Source: Streptomyces amritsarensis
GTDB taxonomy: Bacteria; Actinomycetota; Actinomycetes; Streptomycetales; Streptomycetaceae
Assembly (NCBI RefSeq): GCF_001953875.1
Contig: NZ_MQUR01000012.1
Coordinates: forward strand, 38,126 to 102,125
Reading direction: 5' to 3'
Length of the DNA stretch: 64,000 nucleotides
Numbering within the stretch: position 1 is the first letter of the stretch; each line of letters begins with the position of its first letter. The notes under the pieces are model-generated. The model was not told where the DNA came from. It saw only the letters and a list, made by a program, of their open reading frames with translations, and did no database searches. Position numbers and translations under genes: made by a program. Below, piece by piece: positions 36,692-45,254 of this stretch.

Positions 36692-37618
36692 CTACGTCCC
36701 GATCAGTTCGGAGACCTTCACGAAGCGGTAGCCGCGCTTGCGCAGTTCCGGGACGATCTTCCGGATGGCCTCCTCGGTGACCGGGGCGGCGCTGCGCGTG
36801 CAGTGCATCACCACCACCGAGCCGGGCTTCACCCCGGCGAGGACCTGCTCGGCCACCGCGTCGGGGTCCTTCGCGAAGGCGTCACCGCTGACCACGTCCC
36901 ACTGCACCGCTGTCACCTTGGCCGTGGACAGGGCCCGCAGCGCAGGGTCGTCGTAGCAGCCGCCGGGGAAGCGGAAGTACGGGACGGTGTTGACGGCGCC
37001 GGCCTGGCGGAAGGCGGCGAAGGCCCGGTCCACGTCGGCCCGGGCGGCGGCGCCGTCCAGCGCGGGGAGGCCGTAGCAGGGGGACGTGAAGGCGTGGTGG
37101 CTGTAGGAGTGGTTGGCGATCTCGAAGTTCGGGTCGGTCCCGATGGACTTGGCCTGGTCCGGGTACTCCTCGGCCCAGCGGCCCGTCATGAAGATCGTCG
37201 AGGGCACCTTGAGGGTGCGCAGCGTCGAGATCAGCTGGGGGTTGTCGAAGCGCTCCCCGCCGGCGGCGCGCGGCCCCTGGTCGGAGGTCATGTCGGCGTC
37301 GAAGGTCAGCGCCACGGTCTTGTCCGTGTGCTGCCTGGCCCGTTCGAAGACGGGGGTGAGGCCGTCGGGGCCGGGTGCCAGGGTCGGCGCCTTGCCGGGC
37401 GCGCCGGCGAGCGGGGCGCCGGGGGCGCCGGACGAGGGGCTGGGGGAGGGGGCCGCGGAGCCGGGCGCGGACGCCGCGGGGGCGGGTGCCGCGGGCGTGC
37501 CCAGGCGGGCTTCGCGGCCGGCGTCCGGGGTGCCGGAGCCGCCGCAGCCGGCGAGGGAAGCGGTGAGGGCGGCACTGAGTGCGGCCGCGGCCGCAACCTT
37601 GCGCACAGAAATGGTCAC
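36692..37618 (-). CDS. Polysaccharide deacetylase (NodB domain) lipoprotein
   Basis: Exported 308-aa lipoprotein. Lipobox LAGC (Cys25), then a 55-residue Pro/Ala/Ser linker, then a NodB (CE4) domain. Motif 1 is TFDADMTSD (Asp107, Asp109) rather than TFDDG; motif 2 NHSYSHHAF gives metal ligands His170 and His174; motif 3 is RFPGGCYDD; the catalytic His lies in VVMHCTRS. GTG 37618 has no ribosome site, and a TATATT box lies about 10 nt upstream, so the mRNA is probably leaderless. It likely acts on peptidoglycan or another cell-wall glycan. Confidence 0.85.
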   Translation of the reverse strand: MTISVRKVAAAAALSAALTASLAGCGGSGTPDAGREARLGTPAAPAPAASAPGSAAPSPSPSSGAPGAPLAGAPGKAPTLAPGPDGLTPVFERARQHTDKTVALTFDADMTSDQGPRAAGGERFDNPQLISTLRTLKVPSTIFMTGRWAEEYPDQAKSIGTDPNFEIANHSYSHHAFTSPCYGLPALDGAAARADVDRAFAAFRQAGAVNTVPYFRFPGGCYDDPALRALSTAKVTAVQWDVVSGDAFAKDPDAVAEQVLAGVKPGSVVVMHCTRSAAPVTEEAIRKIVPELRKRGYRFVKVSELIGT

Positions 37619-37689
37619 GCAGGCAAAATATATGACTATGTGACAAGTGGGTGTCCGCGGCGCTCCTCCGCGTGCCGCGAGACCCCCGG

Positions 37690-39048
37690 TCAGCGCCGCC
37701 AGGGGCCCGTCACGGCGAAGGTGGTGCCCGGCGCGTAGGCGTTGACGTACAGGGTCCGCCCGTCGGGGGAGAAGGTGGCCCCGGCGAACTCCCCCCACTC
37801 CGGCGCGCCCGGCGCGCCGATGTCGTCGGCGTTGCGCGCCACCGGGTAGACCTCGCCGCCGGCCGTCACCCCGAACACGTACTGCGCCCCGCCGCCGTCC
37901 TCGCACACCATCAGCCCGCCGTCCGGGGCCAGGCAGATGTTGTCGGGGGAGTCCCCGGGCAGCTGTACGTCGGCGGCCGGCCCGAAGAGCACGTCGAGCC
38001 GGAGCCGGGCGCGGCGCGGATCGTAGAACCACACCTGTCCGTGGTGGTCGGCGGACGCGCCCTCGCCCCTGCGGGCGTAGCTGGACACGAAGTGGACGCC
38101 GTGGCCGCCCCAGTAGCAGCCCTCCAGCTTCTGCGCGTGGGTGATGCCGCCCGGCCCGAAGTCCTGGTGCCGGATCGGGGTGGCGGCCGCCGAGGGATCC
38201 GGTACGGGTAGCCACTCCACCGGGAACTCCGCCCCGGGCTCGTCCACCGCCGCCAGGTCCGCCAGGCCCGGGACCCGCAGGGCCTCCAGGGCGCCGCCGG
38301 CCCGCAGCGAACCGGTACCGCCGAGCGGCCGGTCCGGCAGGAACCGGTAGAACAGCCCGAACGGCCGGACGAAGGCGTCCTCGGTCTCGTAGACCACCCC
38401 CCGGTACGGGTCCACGGCGACGGCCTCGTGCGCGAAGCGGCCCATCGCGGTGAGCGGGACGGCCCCCGTGCGCCGCGGCCGGGCGGGGTCCACTTCGAAG
38501 ACGTAGCCGTGGTCGCGGTCGTAGCCGGAGGTGCCCGCCCGGTCCTCGGTCTCCTCGCAGCTCAGCCAGGTGTTCCAGGGGGTGCGGCCGCCCGCGCAGT
38601 TGACGGCGGTGCCGGCGAGGGCGACGCGCTCGCCGGTGACCCGCCCGTCCGGGGCGAGGTCCAGCGCCGTGCAGCCGCCGAGCGCCCCCGGGTCGTACGT
38701 CAGCCCCGGCACGGCGGGGACGCGCAGGGCGGCGGTGGCCCGGTTCTCGTGGTTGCGTACCAGCCGGACCCGGCCGCCCCCGGCGTCGAAGGCGGCCATG
38801 CCGTCGCAGTTGGCGGGGACGGCACCCTCACCGGAGCGCAGCGGCTCGCCCGCCCGCGAGAGCACCCGGTAGGTGAACCCGGCGGGCAGATCGAGCAGCC
38901 CGCGCGGGTCGGGGAGCAGCGGCCCGTACCCGCCGGCGGCCCGGGCCGCCCGGGATGAGGCGGGGGAGCCGCCGGCGAACAGTGCGCCCAGCGCTCCGCT
39001 GAAGGCGATGGCGCCGGCGGCGAGCAGGCTGCGTCGGGTGACGGACAT
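37690..39048 (-). CDS. PhoX/DUF839-type alkaline phosphatase family protein, Tat-exported
   Basis: 452-aa exported protein. Tat signal SVTRRSLLAAGAIAFSGALG. The PhoX-like beta-propeller has conserved metal-site segments: RLVRNHENR, WNTWLSCEETED, FAHEAVAVDPYRGVVYETED and DNICLAPDGGLMVCED. PhoX enzymes bind Ca2+ and Fe3+ and release phosphate from esters under phosphate limitation. ATG 39048 follows GGGAGCC. It is shorter than the classic 600-700-aa PhoX, so a different substrate is possible. Lies head-to-tail with the deacetylase (71 nt). Confidence 0.82.
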   Translation of the reverse strand: MSVTRRSLLAAGAIAFSGALGALFAGGSPASSRAARAAGGYGPLLPDPRGLLDLPAGFTYRVLSRAGEPLRSGEGAVPANCDGMAAFDAGGGRVRLVRNHENRATAALRVPAVPGLTYDPGALGGCTALDLAPDGRVTGERVALAGTAVNCAGGRTPWNTWLSCEETEDRAGTSGYDRDHGYVFEVDPARPRRTGAVPLTAMGRFAHEAVAVDPYRGVVYETEDAFVRPFGLFYRFLPDRPLGGTGSLRAGGALEALRVPGLADLAAVDEPGAEFPVEWLPVPDPSAAATPIRHQDFGPGGITHAQKLEGCYWGGHGVHFVSSYARRGEGASADHHGQVWFYDPRRARLRLDVLFGPAADVQLPGDSPDNICLAPDGGLMVCEDGGGAQYVFGVTAGGEVYPVARNADDIGAPGAPEWGEFAGATFSPDGRTLYVNAYAPGTTFAVTGPWRR

Positions 39049-39192
39049 CGGCGGCTCCCGGAGGACGTCGGGCCCCGTGGGGGGTTGTCCGCCGATCATG
39101 CCGGGCCCGCAGCCGATTCCGGCCGACCGACAGGGGCCGGCGGGGGCCGAACGGCCCCGGACACGGCCCCGGAGGGCCCGGCGAGGGACGGC

Positions 39193-39750
39193 CTACGGCC
39201 GGGTGGTGCCGGGGAGGCAGGCCACCGCCGGGTTGAAGGTCTCGTGCAGGCCGCGGGGGTTCTTCTTCCACAGCCACAGGTGCAGGGCGTAGTGGACCGG
39301 CTGGCCGGGGAAGTTGCCGGGCTTGGGGCCCTTGAACGCGGTGCCGAACATCGTGGGGCGGTCCTCGTCCGTGGTCAGCTTCTGGTCGCGGTCGTAGACC
39401 AGCCACTGCACCCCGACGAGGCGCTTGCCGCCGCGCCCGTCGTCCTCGTAGTACAGCGCGGCGGGCTTCGTGGGGTCGACGGAGTTGTCGTACGCGTGGT
39501 TGAAGTGCGGGTAGCCGAGCGCGCCGGTCCGGCCCACCCTGTCGAAGACGCAGTACTTGTCCGGCACGTAGCCGTCCGCCACCGCGTTGGCGTGCACCTG
39601 GTACCGGGCGGTAGCGCCGTACGCGGTCGCCCGGTCGGCCAGGGCCCGGCCGGTGGCCGGACCGTGGTCGGCGGAGGCCGTCGGTGCGGCGACGGCCGCC
39701 AGGGCGAGGGACGCGGCTGCGATGAGGGCGGGGGTGAGACGTCGGGCCAT
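39193..39750 (-). CDS. Small secreted protein, unknown function
   Basis: 185-aa protein with a clear Sec signal (MARRLTPALIAAASLALAAV then PTASA/DH). The mature part contains two Cys (YCVFDRVG and PAVACLPG) that could pair, and conserved-looking segments YPHFNHAYDNSVDP, VGVQWLVYDRDQ and YALHLWLWKKNP. ATG 39750 has GAGGAG upstream. I recognise it only as a Streptomyces secreted hypothetical protein. Confidence 0.75.
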   Translation of the reverse strand: MARRLTPALIAAASLALAAVAAPTASADHGPATGRALADRATAYGATARYQVHANAVADGYVPDKYCVFDRVGRTGALGYPHFNHAYDNSVDPTKPAALYYEDDGRGGKRLVGVQWLVYDRDQKLTTDEDRPTMFGTAFKGPKPGNFPGQPVHYALHLWLWKKNPRGLHETFNPAVACLPGTTRP

Positions 39751-40123
39751 GCGCGGGGCTCCTCGTGACGGACTGGCTGGTGGCACAGCAGCCCTTCCCG
39801 CCGGCCGCCGTACCCGCCCCGCGTCCGCCGCGGACACGGCACGGACGGACGACCGCCGATCGGCCGACGGCCGCCGGGCGGTCGCCGGGCGGCCGGGCGG
39901 GTGCTCACCGGGCGGCCGGGCGGGCGGCCGGCCCGCCGTCCCCCGGCCAACCGCCGGCCGGACCTCCGTACACCGGCGGCCCGGCCACCGGCGCCGGCGG
40001 CTCACCCGAACGGGAGCGGCGCCGTTTCGCGGCGCACCGGCACGGGGAACCGGTGAGTCCGCGGACGGCCGTTGCGACGGCCACGGCCACAGCCACGGCG
40101 GAGTGCGACGGAGGGTGCGGAAC
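39751..40123. other. Divergent intergenic region with direct repeats, no gene
   Basis: 373 nt between the secreted protein and the P450 genes. No ORF with Streptomyces-like codon use is seen. A perfect 17-nt direct repeat, CCGGGCGGCCGGGCGGG, occurs at 39885-39901 and 39908-39924 within a highly G/C-rich block. The P450 ribosome site GGAGGG lies at the right end. It must hold two divergent promoters but none is recognisable. Confidence 0.55.
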
Positions 40124-41449
40124 ATGGCGCAGCGGGATGCGGCACCGAACGGCGACGGAGGACTGCACGACATCGTGTCGGCCGTCTCCAGGGGCGCGCC
40201 GGAGTACCGGCAGTGCCCCCACCCCATGTACGCGGCCCTGCGCGAGCAGGCCCCGGTGTGCCGGCTGACCCCGCCCCACGGCGTCGACACGTATCTGATC
40301 ACCCGCCACGACGACGCCCGCGACGCGCTGTCGGACCCCCGGTTCAGCAAGGACATGCGCGGCGCCATCGACACCTACCACGCGGTGTACGGCAGCTTCT
40401 TCGACGCCCTCGACGACAACGTGCTCTTCTCCGACCCGCCCCGGCACACGCGGCTGCGCCGCATCCTGCGGAGCGCCTTCACCCCGCGGCGGGTGGAGCA
40501 GATGCGTCCGAGGATCACCGAGATCGCGCAGGCGATCCTCAGCGAGTGCCGCAGGGCCGGCACGGTCGACCTGATGGCCGCGTTCGCGTTCCCGCTGCCG
40601 ATCGCGGTCCTGTGCGAACTGATGGGCATCCCCCAGGACGACCGCCCGGAGATCCTGGAGCAGTTCGCCGTGGTGACCCGCTCCCGGTTCGACCCCAGCC
40701 GCAGGGCGGAGCTGAAAGCGGCCGAGGAACGGCTCCAGCACCGGCTGGAACGGCTCATCTCGGACACCCGCGACCACCCGTCGGACACCTTCCTCAGCGA
40801 CCTCCTCCAGGCGGAGGAACGGCTGGAAGACCCCGAACTGGTCGCGTCGCTGTGGGTCCTGTTCTTCGCCGGACACAAGACCACCGCCTACCAGATCGGC
40901 AACTCCGTCCTGAACCTGCTGCTCCACCCGGACCAGGCGGCCAGGCTCCGCGAAAACCCCGGGCTCATTCCGGGGGCGGTCGAGGAGATGCTGCGCTTCG
41001 AGGGGTCGGTGGAGACCTCCACCTTCCGGTACGCGGCCGAGGAAGCCCGGATCCGGGACACGGTGATCCCCAAGGGCTCCCTGGTGCAGATCGCGATCTC
41101 CTCGGCCAACCGGGACCCCGACAGATTCGACGCGCCCGACGAGCTGGACGTGACGCGCGAGGGACTCCAGGGCACACACCTCGGCTTCGGCCACGGCACC
41201 CACTACTGCCTGGGCGCCCCGCTGGCCCGGCTCGAACTGGAGATCGCGCTCTCCTGCCTGCTGCGGGAGTTCCCGGACATGGCGGCGGCGGACCTGGAGG
41301 AGACCCGCGGCGCGTGGCTCAAGGGACCGGTGGCGGCGTTCCGGGGGCTGGAGCACCTGCGGATCGTCCTGGAGCCCTCGCGCCCCGACGACGACCCCGA
41401 CGACGACCCCGGCGAGCCGACCCTGGCCTGCGTGGCCTCCGGAAAGTGA
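40124..41449 (+). CDS. Cytochrome P450 (first gene of a P450-amidohydrolase pair)
   Basis: 441-aa soluble bacterial P450. I-helix oxygen-activating motif FFAGHKTTAYQ, K-helix ExxR in EEMLRFEGS and the haem-binding loop FGHGTHYCLGAPLAR are intact. The C terminus has an unusual acidic Asp/Pro tail (DDDPDDDPGEP). ATG 40124 has GGAGGG 8 nt upstream. No ferredoxin gene is adjacent. The amidohydrolase begins 27 nt after the stop, so the two likely act on the same small molecule. Natural-product or xenobiotic oxidation is inferred. Confidence 0.9.
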   Translation: MAQRDAAPNGDGGLHDIVSAVSRGAPEYRQCPHPMYAALREQAPVCRLTPPHGVDTYLITRHDDARDALSDPRFSKDMRGAIDTYHAVYGSFFDALDDNVLFSDPPRHTRLRRILRSAFTPRRVEQMRPRITEIAQAILSECRRAGTVDLMAAFAFPLPIAVLCELMGIPQDDRPEILEQFAVVTRSRFDPSRRAELKAAEERLQHRLERLISDTRDHPSDTFLSDLLQAEERLEDPELVASLWVLFFAGHKTTAYQIGNSVLNLLLHPDQAARLRENPGLIPGAVEEMLRFEGSVETSTFRYAAEEARIRDTVIPKGSLVQIAISSANRDPDRFDAPDELDVTREGLQGTHLGFGHGTHYCLGAPLARLELEIALSCLLREFPDMAAADLEETRGAWLKGPVAAFRGLEHLRIVLEPSRPDDDPDDDPGEPTLACVASGK

Positions 41450-41476
41450 CCCAGACCCGATGGGCGGTGGATTGGC

Positions 41477-42568
41477 ATGACGGATTCCGTGAGTACCCCC
41501 GTGCGGCTCCTGGGAACGCCGGCGGACGAACTGCGCATCGCCGCGGTGGGCACCAGCGAGGTCATCAGGATCGCCCGGGGCCCCTCCGCGCCCGGCCCGG
41601 ACACGGCGGGCACGGTCCACTCGAAGATCGACATGCACCACCACTTCTGCGCACCGGAGTGGCGCGAGTGGGCCGTGCACCACGATCTGATCACGCCCGG
41701 GCAACTGCCGCCGTGGACCGGCCTGGACACGGAAGCGGCGATCCGCTTCATGGACGACGCGGGCATCACCACCGCCGTCCTCAAGCCGATGCTGCCGGCG
41801 CGCTACCGCTCGTCGGCCCAGCTGCGCGAGGCGATCAACATCACGCTGCAGTCGATGATCGAAGTGGCGACCTCGCACCCGGGACGGTTCTCGTACTACG
41901 TGCCGCTCTTCCTGGACGACCAGGAGGCGTCGTCCTGGGCGGTGCGCCGCGGCCTCGGGCAGCTCGGCGCCGTCGGCGTCAACGTGACCGCCAACTACGG
42001 CGGCGTCTACCTCGGGGACCCCTCCTACGACCGGCTGTTCCACGAGCTGAACGAACGCTCCGCGGTGGTCGACACCCACCCGCACAACCTCCCGGGGTGC
42101 GCGCCGGGCGCGTCGACGGTCCCCGGCATCCCGAACTTCATGTGCGACTTCCTCCTGGACACCACGCGGGCCGCGGTGAACATGATCAGCCGCAGGACGC
42201 TGGACCGCTTCCCGGACGTCTCGGTGGTCCTGCCGCACGCCGGCGGCTTCCTGCCCTACATCGCGACGCGCCTGCAGGCGCTGGGGCGGTTCTGCGAACC
42301 GAGCGTCGAGCCCGCCGCCGTCCGCGACCACCTGAGCCGCTTCTACTACGACACCGCGGGCCCCATGGCACCCGCGGCGACCCTGCTGGAGCACGTGCCG
42401 GCCGACCACGTCCTGTTCGGCACGGACTGGCCCGCCGCGCCCGCCGACACGGTGATGGACCTGGCGCTGCCCGCCCTCGACACGGACCCCGCCTTCACCC
42501 CAGAGCAACTGCGTGGGATCTACCACGACAACGCCATGCGGCTGATCCCGCAGCTGGCGACGGCCTGA
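41477..42568 (+). CDS. Amidohydrolase-2 (ACMSD-like) family enzyme
   Basis: 363-aa metal-dependent TIM-barrel enzyme of the amidohydrolase-2 group, which includes 2-amino-3-carboxymuconate-6-semialdehyde decarboxylase and related nonoxidative decarboxylases. Metal motif DMHHHFC (His-x-His), VVDTHPHNLPG, VVLPHAGGFLPY (His) and the terminal FGTDWP (Asp) are in order. The first 45 residues are an extension before the barrel. It shares a short gap with the P450, and a perfect 14-bp terminator follows, so the pair forms its own operon. A hydroxylation/decarboxylation or ring-cleavage sequence is plausible but unproven. Confidence 0.85.
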   Translation: MTDSVSTPVRLLGTPADELRIAAVGTSEVIRIARGPSAPGPDTAGTVHSKIDMHHHFCAPEWREWAVHHDLITPGQLPPWTGLDTEAAIRFMDDAGITTAVLKPMLPARYRSSAQLREAINITLQSMIEVATSHPGRFSYYVPLFLDDQEASSWAVRRGLGQLGAVGVNVTANYGGVYLGDPSYDRLFHELNERSAVVDTHPHNLPGCAPGASTVPGIPNFMCDFLLDTTRAAVNMISRRTLDRFPDVSVVLPHAGGFLPYIATRLQALGRFCEPSVEPAAVRDHLSRFYYDTAGPMAPAATLLEHVPADHVLFGTDWPAAPADTVMDLALPALDTDPAFTPEQLRGIYHDNAMRLIPQLATA

Positions 42569-42579
42569 CGGACACGCCG

Positions 42580-42612
42580 GGGGTGCGGGCCGCGCCGTGC
42601 GGCCCGCACCCC
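42580..42612 (+). terminator. Terminator after the P450-amidohydrolase operon
   Basis: Perfect 14-bp arms GGGGTGCGGGCCGC (42580-42593) and GCGGCCCGCACCCC (42599-42612) with a 5-nt loop, 11 nt past the stop. Confidence 0.85.
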
Positions 42613-42629
42613 GCCGGTGACCCGGACTC

Positions 42630-42678
42630 CCGGACGCCGGATGCCGGATGCCGGACGCCGGACGCCGGACGCCGGACG
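42630..42678. repeat. Heptamer tandem repeat (CCGGAYG)x7
   Basis: Seven consecutive 7-bp units CCGGACG or CCGGATG lie between the convergent amidohydrolase and OsmC genes. Units are head to tail with only C/T variation, so slipped-strand variation between strains is likely. There are no spacers, so it is not CRISPR. Confidence 0.75.
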
Positions 42679-42705
42679 CCGAACCCCGGGCGCCGGACTC
42701 CCGGA

Positions 42706-43131
42706 TCAGACGAGCTTGGCGCTCAGGGTGATCGTCGTACCCGTCAGGGCCTGGCTCACCGGGCAGTTCTTCTTGGCGTCCTCGGCGGCGGCGAGGAAGG
42801 CGGCCTCGTCCAGACCCGGGACCGTGCCCTCGACGGACAGGTGGATGCCGGTGATGCCCTCACCCGGCTGGAAGGTGACGTCGGCCTTGGTCTCCAGGCG
42901 GGTGGGCGGGTTGCCCGCACCCGCGAGGCCGTGCGAGAGCGCCATCGAGTAGCAGCTGGAATGGGCGGCCGCGATCAGCTCTTCCGGGCTGGTCTTGCCG
43001 TTCGCCGCCTCGGAGCGCGCGGGCCAGGAGACGTCGTACGAACCGATGCCCGACGAGTCGAGGCTGACGACGCCCTTGCCCTTGAGCAGGTCGCCTTCCC
43101 AGACGGTGTGCGCGTGACGCGTGGTGGCCAT
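42706..43131 (-). CDS. OsmC/Ohr family peroxiredoxin-like protein
   Basis: 141-aa thiol peroxidase of the OsmC family, expected to reduce organic hydroperoxides. The two redox Cys are Cys60 (AAAHSSCYSMALSH, with the family Glu in SPEELIAAAH) and Cys123 (KNCPVSQAL). Normal family length. ATG 43131 follows AAGGGA. Stands between the heptamer repeat and zapE on the minus strand. Reducing partner not visible here. Confidence 0.9.
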   Translation of the reverse strand: MATTRHAHTVWEGDLLKGKGVVSLDSSGIGSYDVSWPARSEAANGKTSPEELIAAAHSSCYSMALSHGLAGAGNPPTRLETKADVTFQPGEGITGIHLSVEGTVPGLDEAAFLAAAEDAKKNCPVSQALTGTTITLSAKLV

Positions 43132-43196
43132 GGTGGTCCCTTCGCAGATGGTGGGAAACGGCCGGGCTCCCGACAGGGGGCCCGGCGCTCCCAAAC

Positions 43197-44300
43197 CTAC
43201 TGGGACACCAGGGGTTTCGCGTCGCGTGCCAGCGCGGTGAGCCGCGATATGGCGCGGAAGTACTTCTTGCGATAACCGCCGTTCAGCATGTCCTCACTGA
43301 ACAGTTTGTCGAAGGGGACACCGGAGGCCAGGACGGGGACCTCGCGGTCGTACAGCCGGTCGGCGAGCACCACCAGCCGCAGCGCCGTCGACTGGTCCGG
43401 CACCGGGCCGACATCGGTCAGGCAGACGGCCGTGATCCCGTCGGTCAGCGCGCCGTACCGGCTCGGGTGCACCCGGGCCAGGTGCTCCAGCAGTCCGGGG
43501 AAGTCGTCCAGGCTCGCGCCCTCGGTCGCGTACGCGGCCTTGGCGACCTGCTCGTCGGAGAACGGAGCCGGGGCCTCCGGCAGGCCGCGGTGGCGGTAGT
43601 CCTGGCCGTCGATCCGCAGCGGCCGGAAGTGCGCCGACAGCCCCTGGATCTCCCGCAGGAAGTCGGCGGCGGCGAAGCGGCCCTCGCCGAGCTTGCCGGG
43701 CAGTGTGTTGGAGGTGGCGGCCAGCGCCACGCCCTGCTCGACCAGGCGGCTGAGCAGCGAGGACACCAGCACCGTGTCGCCCGGGTCGTCGAGCTCGAAC
43801 TCGTCGATGCACAGCAGCCTGTGCCCGCCCAGGGTCTGCACGGTCTGCTGGAAGCCGAGCGCGCCCACCAGGTTCGTCAGCTCCACGAAGGTGCCGAAGG
43901 CCTTGAGCGCGGGCTCGGCCGGGGTGGCGTGCCACAGGGAGGCGAGCAGGTGGGTCTTGCCGACGCCGTAGCCGCCGTCGAGGTAGACCCCGCGGGGCGC
44001 GGTGGGGGCCGCCGGCTTCTTGGAGAACCACCGCTTCTTCCCGGCGCCGCTGGCGTGCGCCCCGCCCAGGCCCGCGGCGAAGCCGTTCAGCACGGTGACG
44101 GCCTCGGCCTGGCTCGGCTGGGCCGGGTCGGGGTTGTAGGTGTCGAAGCGGACGGAGTCGAACCGCGGCGGCGGCACCATCTCGGCCACCAGCCGCTCGG
44201 CGGGAACCCGCGGCTCGCGCGCGCACAGGGCCTGCGGCCCGGCGTCGGCTATCGGGGGCCGGCCGGAGGTGTAACCGGAGGTGGAGAGTGATGTCGACAC
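43197..44300 (-). CDS. zapE: ZapE/AFG1-like P-loop ATPase
   Basis: 367-aa ATPase of the AFG1/ZapE family (cell-division associated in E. coli, mitochondrial protein quality control in yeast). Walker A GGYGVGKTHLL near residue 110, Walker B LLCIDEFELDDPGD and the family segment PFDKLFSEDMLNGGYRKKYF at the C terminus are present. GTG 44300 follows AAGGG. The 36-nt gap to the divergent pyrimidine reductase is too short for two separate promoters with leaders, consistent with a leaderless start of that neighbour. Confidence 0.87.
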   Translation of the reverse strand: MSTSLSTSGYTSGRPPIADAGPQALCAREPRVPAERLVAEMVPPPRFDSVRFDTYNPDPAQPSQAEAVTVLNGFAAGLGGAHASGAGKKRWFSKKPAAPTAPRGVYLDGGYGVGKTHLLASLWHATPAEPALKAFGTFVELTNLVGALGFQQTVQTLGGHRLLCIDEFELDDPGDTVLVSSLLSRLVEQGVALAATSNTLPGKLGEGRFAAADFLREIQGLSAHFRPLRIDGQDYRHRGLPEAPAPFSDEQVAKAAYATEGASLDDFPGLLEHLARVHPSRYGALTDGITAVCLTDVGPVPDQSTALRLVVLADRLYDREVPVLASGVPFDKLFSEDMLNGGYRKKYFRAISRLTALARDAKPLVSQ

Positions 44301-44336
44301 AGCCCTTAACTCTACGGGGCGTGGCACACTGCACCG

Positions 44337-45119
44337 ATGCGACGCCTGTTCCCTGTGACCGATCAGACACCAGCCCGCAGCCAGGACGGGACGGACCGGC
44401 AGTGGTCGCTCGACGAGCTCGCGGACGCCTACGCGTACCCAGCCCTGGCCGCGGACGCCCACTGGCTGCGCGCCAACATGGTCTCCACCCTGGACGGCGC
44501 GGCCCAGCACGAAGGCCGCTCGCAGCCCATCTCCGGCGAGAGCGACATGCGGATCTTCGGCACCCTGCGGGCGCTGGCCGATGTGGTCGTCGTCGGCGCG
44601 GAAACGGTTCGCCAGGAGGGCTACCGGCCGGCCCGCGCCCGGGAGGCCTTCGCCGCCCGCCGCGAGGCCGCCGGACAGGGCCCGGCCGCCGCCATCGCCG
44701 TGGTCACCGCGAGCATGGACCTGGACTTCTCGCTGCCCCTGTTCACCTCCCCGCTGGTGCCGACCCTGGTGGTCACCGGCGCCGCGGCGCCCTCCGACCG
44801 GGTGGCCGAGGCGCAGGCCGCCGGCGCCGAGGTCGTCGTGGCGGGCGAGGGCGCGGCCGTGGACGCGGCCCGGGCCGTACGGGAGCTCGCCGCGCGCGGG
44901 CTGCGCCGCCAGCTCACCGAGGGCGGACCCCGGCTGCTGGGCCAGTTCGTGGCCGCCGACGTGCTGGACGAGCTGTGCCTGACGATCTCCCCGACGCTCA
45001 CGGCGGGCGGCGCCCAGCGCATCGCCGGAGGTCCTTCCGTCACGGTTCCGCACCGGCTGGCGCCCGCTTGCGTACTGGAGGAGGCCGGGTTCCTGTTCAC
45101 GAGCTACCGTCGGATCTGA
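44337..45119 (+). CDS. Pyrimidine reductase family protein (RibD C-terminal-like)
   Basis: 260-aa protein with the dihydrofolate-reductase-like fold of the RibD reductase domain. NADPH-binding and substrate segments: ANMVSTLDGAAQHEGRSQPI, DMRIFGTLRALADVVVVGAE, QLTEGGPRLLGQFVAADVLD and the C-terminal ISPTLTAGGAQRI. It lacks a deaminase domain, so it may act as a stand-alone reductase of riboflavin-like pyrimidine intermediates. ATG 44337 has no ribosome site; probably leaderless. Followed by a hairpin with T-rich sequence. Confidence 0.82.
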   Translation: MRRLFPVTDQTPARSQDGTDRQWSLDELADAYAYPALAADAHWLRANMVSTLDGAAQHEGRSQPISGESDMRIFGTLRALADVVVVGAETVRQEGYRPARAREAFAARREAAGQGPAAAIAVVTASMDLDFSLPLFTSPLVPTLVVTGAAAPSDRVAEAQAAGAEVVVAGEGAAVDAARAVRELAARGLRRQLTEGGPRLLGQFVAADVLDELCLTISPTLTAGGAQRIAGGPSVTVPHRLAPACVLEEAGFLFTSYRRI

Positions 45120-45125
45120 CAAGGG

Positions 45126-45144
45126 GCGGAATTTCCCGTTCCGC
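45126..45144 (+). terminator. Short terminator after the pyrimidine reductase gene
   Basis: Arms GCGGAA (45126-45131) and TTCCGC (45139-45144) followed by TTTGCTT, one of the few T-rich hairpins in the window. A TATACC box at 45164-45169 just downstream may be the -10 of the next gene. Confidence 0.55.
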
Positions 45145-45254
45145 TTTGCTTCCGCTGGGCACATATACCTGCGCAGGCCCCGTGCGAGAGCGGGGCAGGA
45201 TGGTTTCCGCAGGGGCCGGCCGGCCGGCCTCGGCCCATGAAGGAGAGGGCGTCC

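Noticed and set aside
42630..42678. Possible CRISPR array
   Set aside because: Repeat units are 7 bp, contiguous, without spacers, and there are no cas genes.
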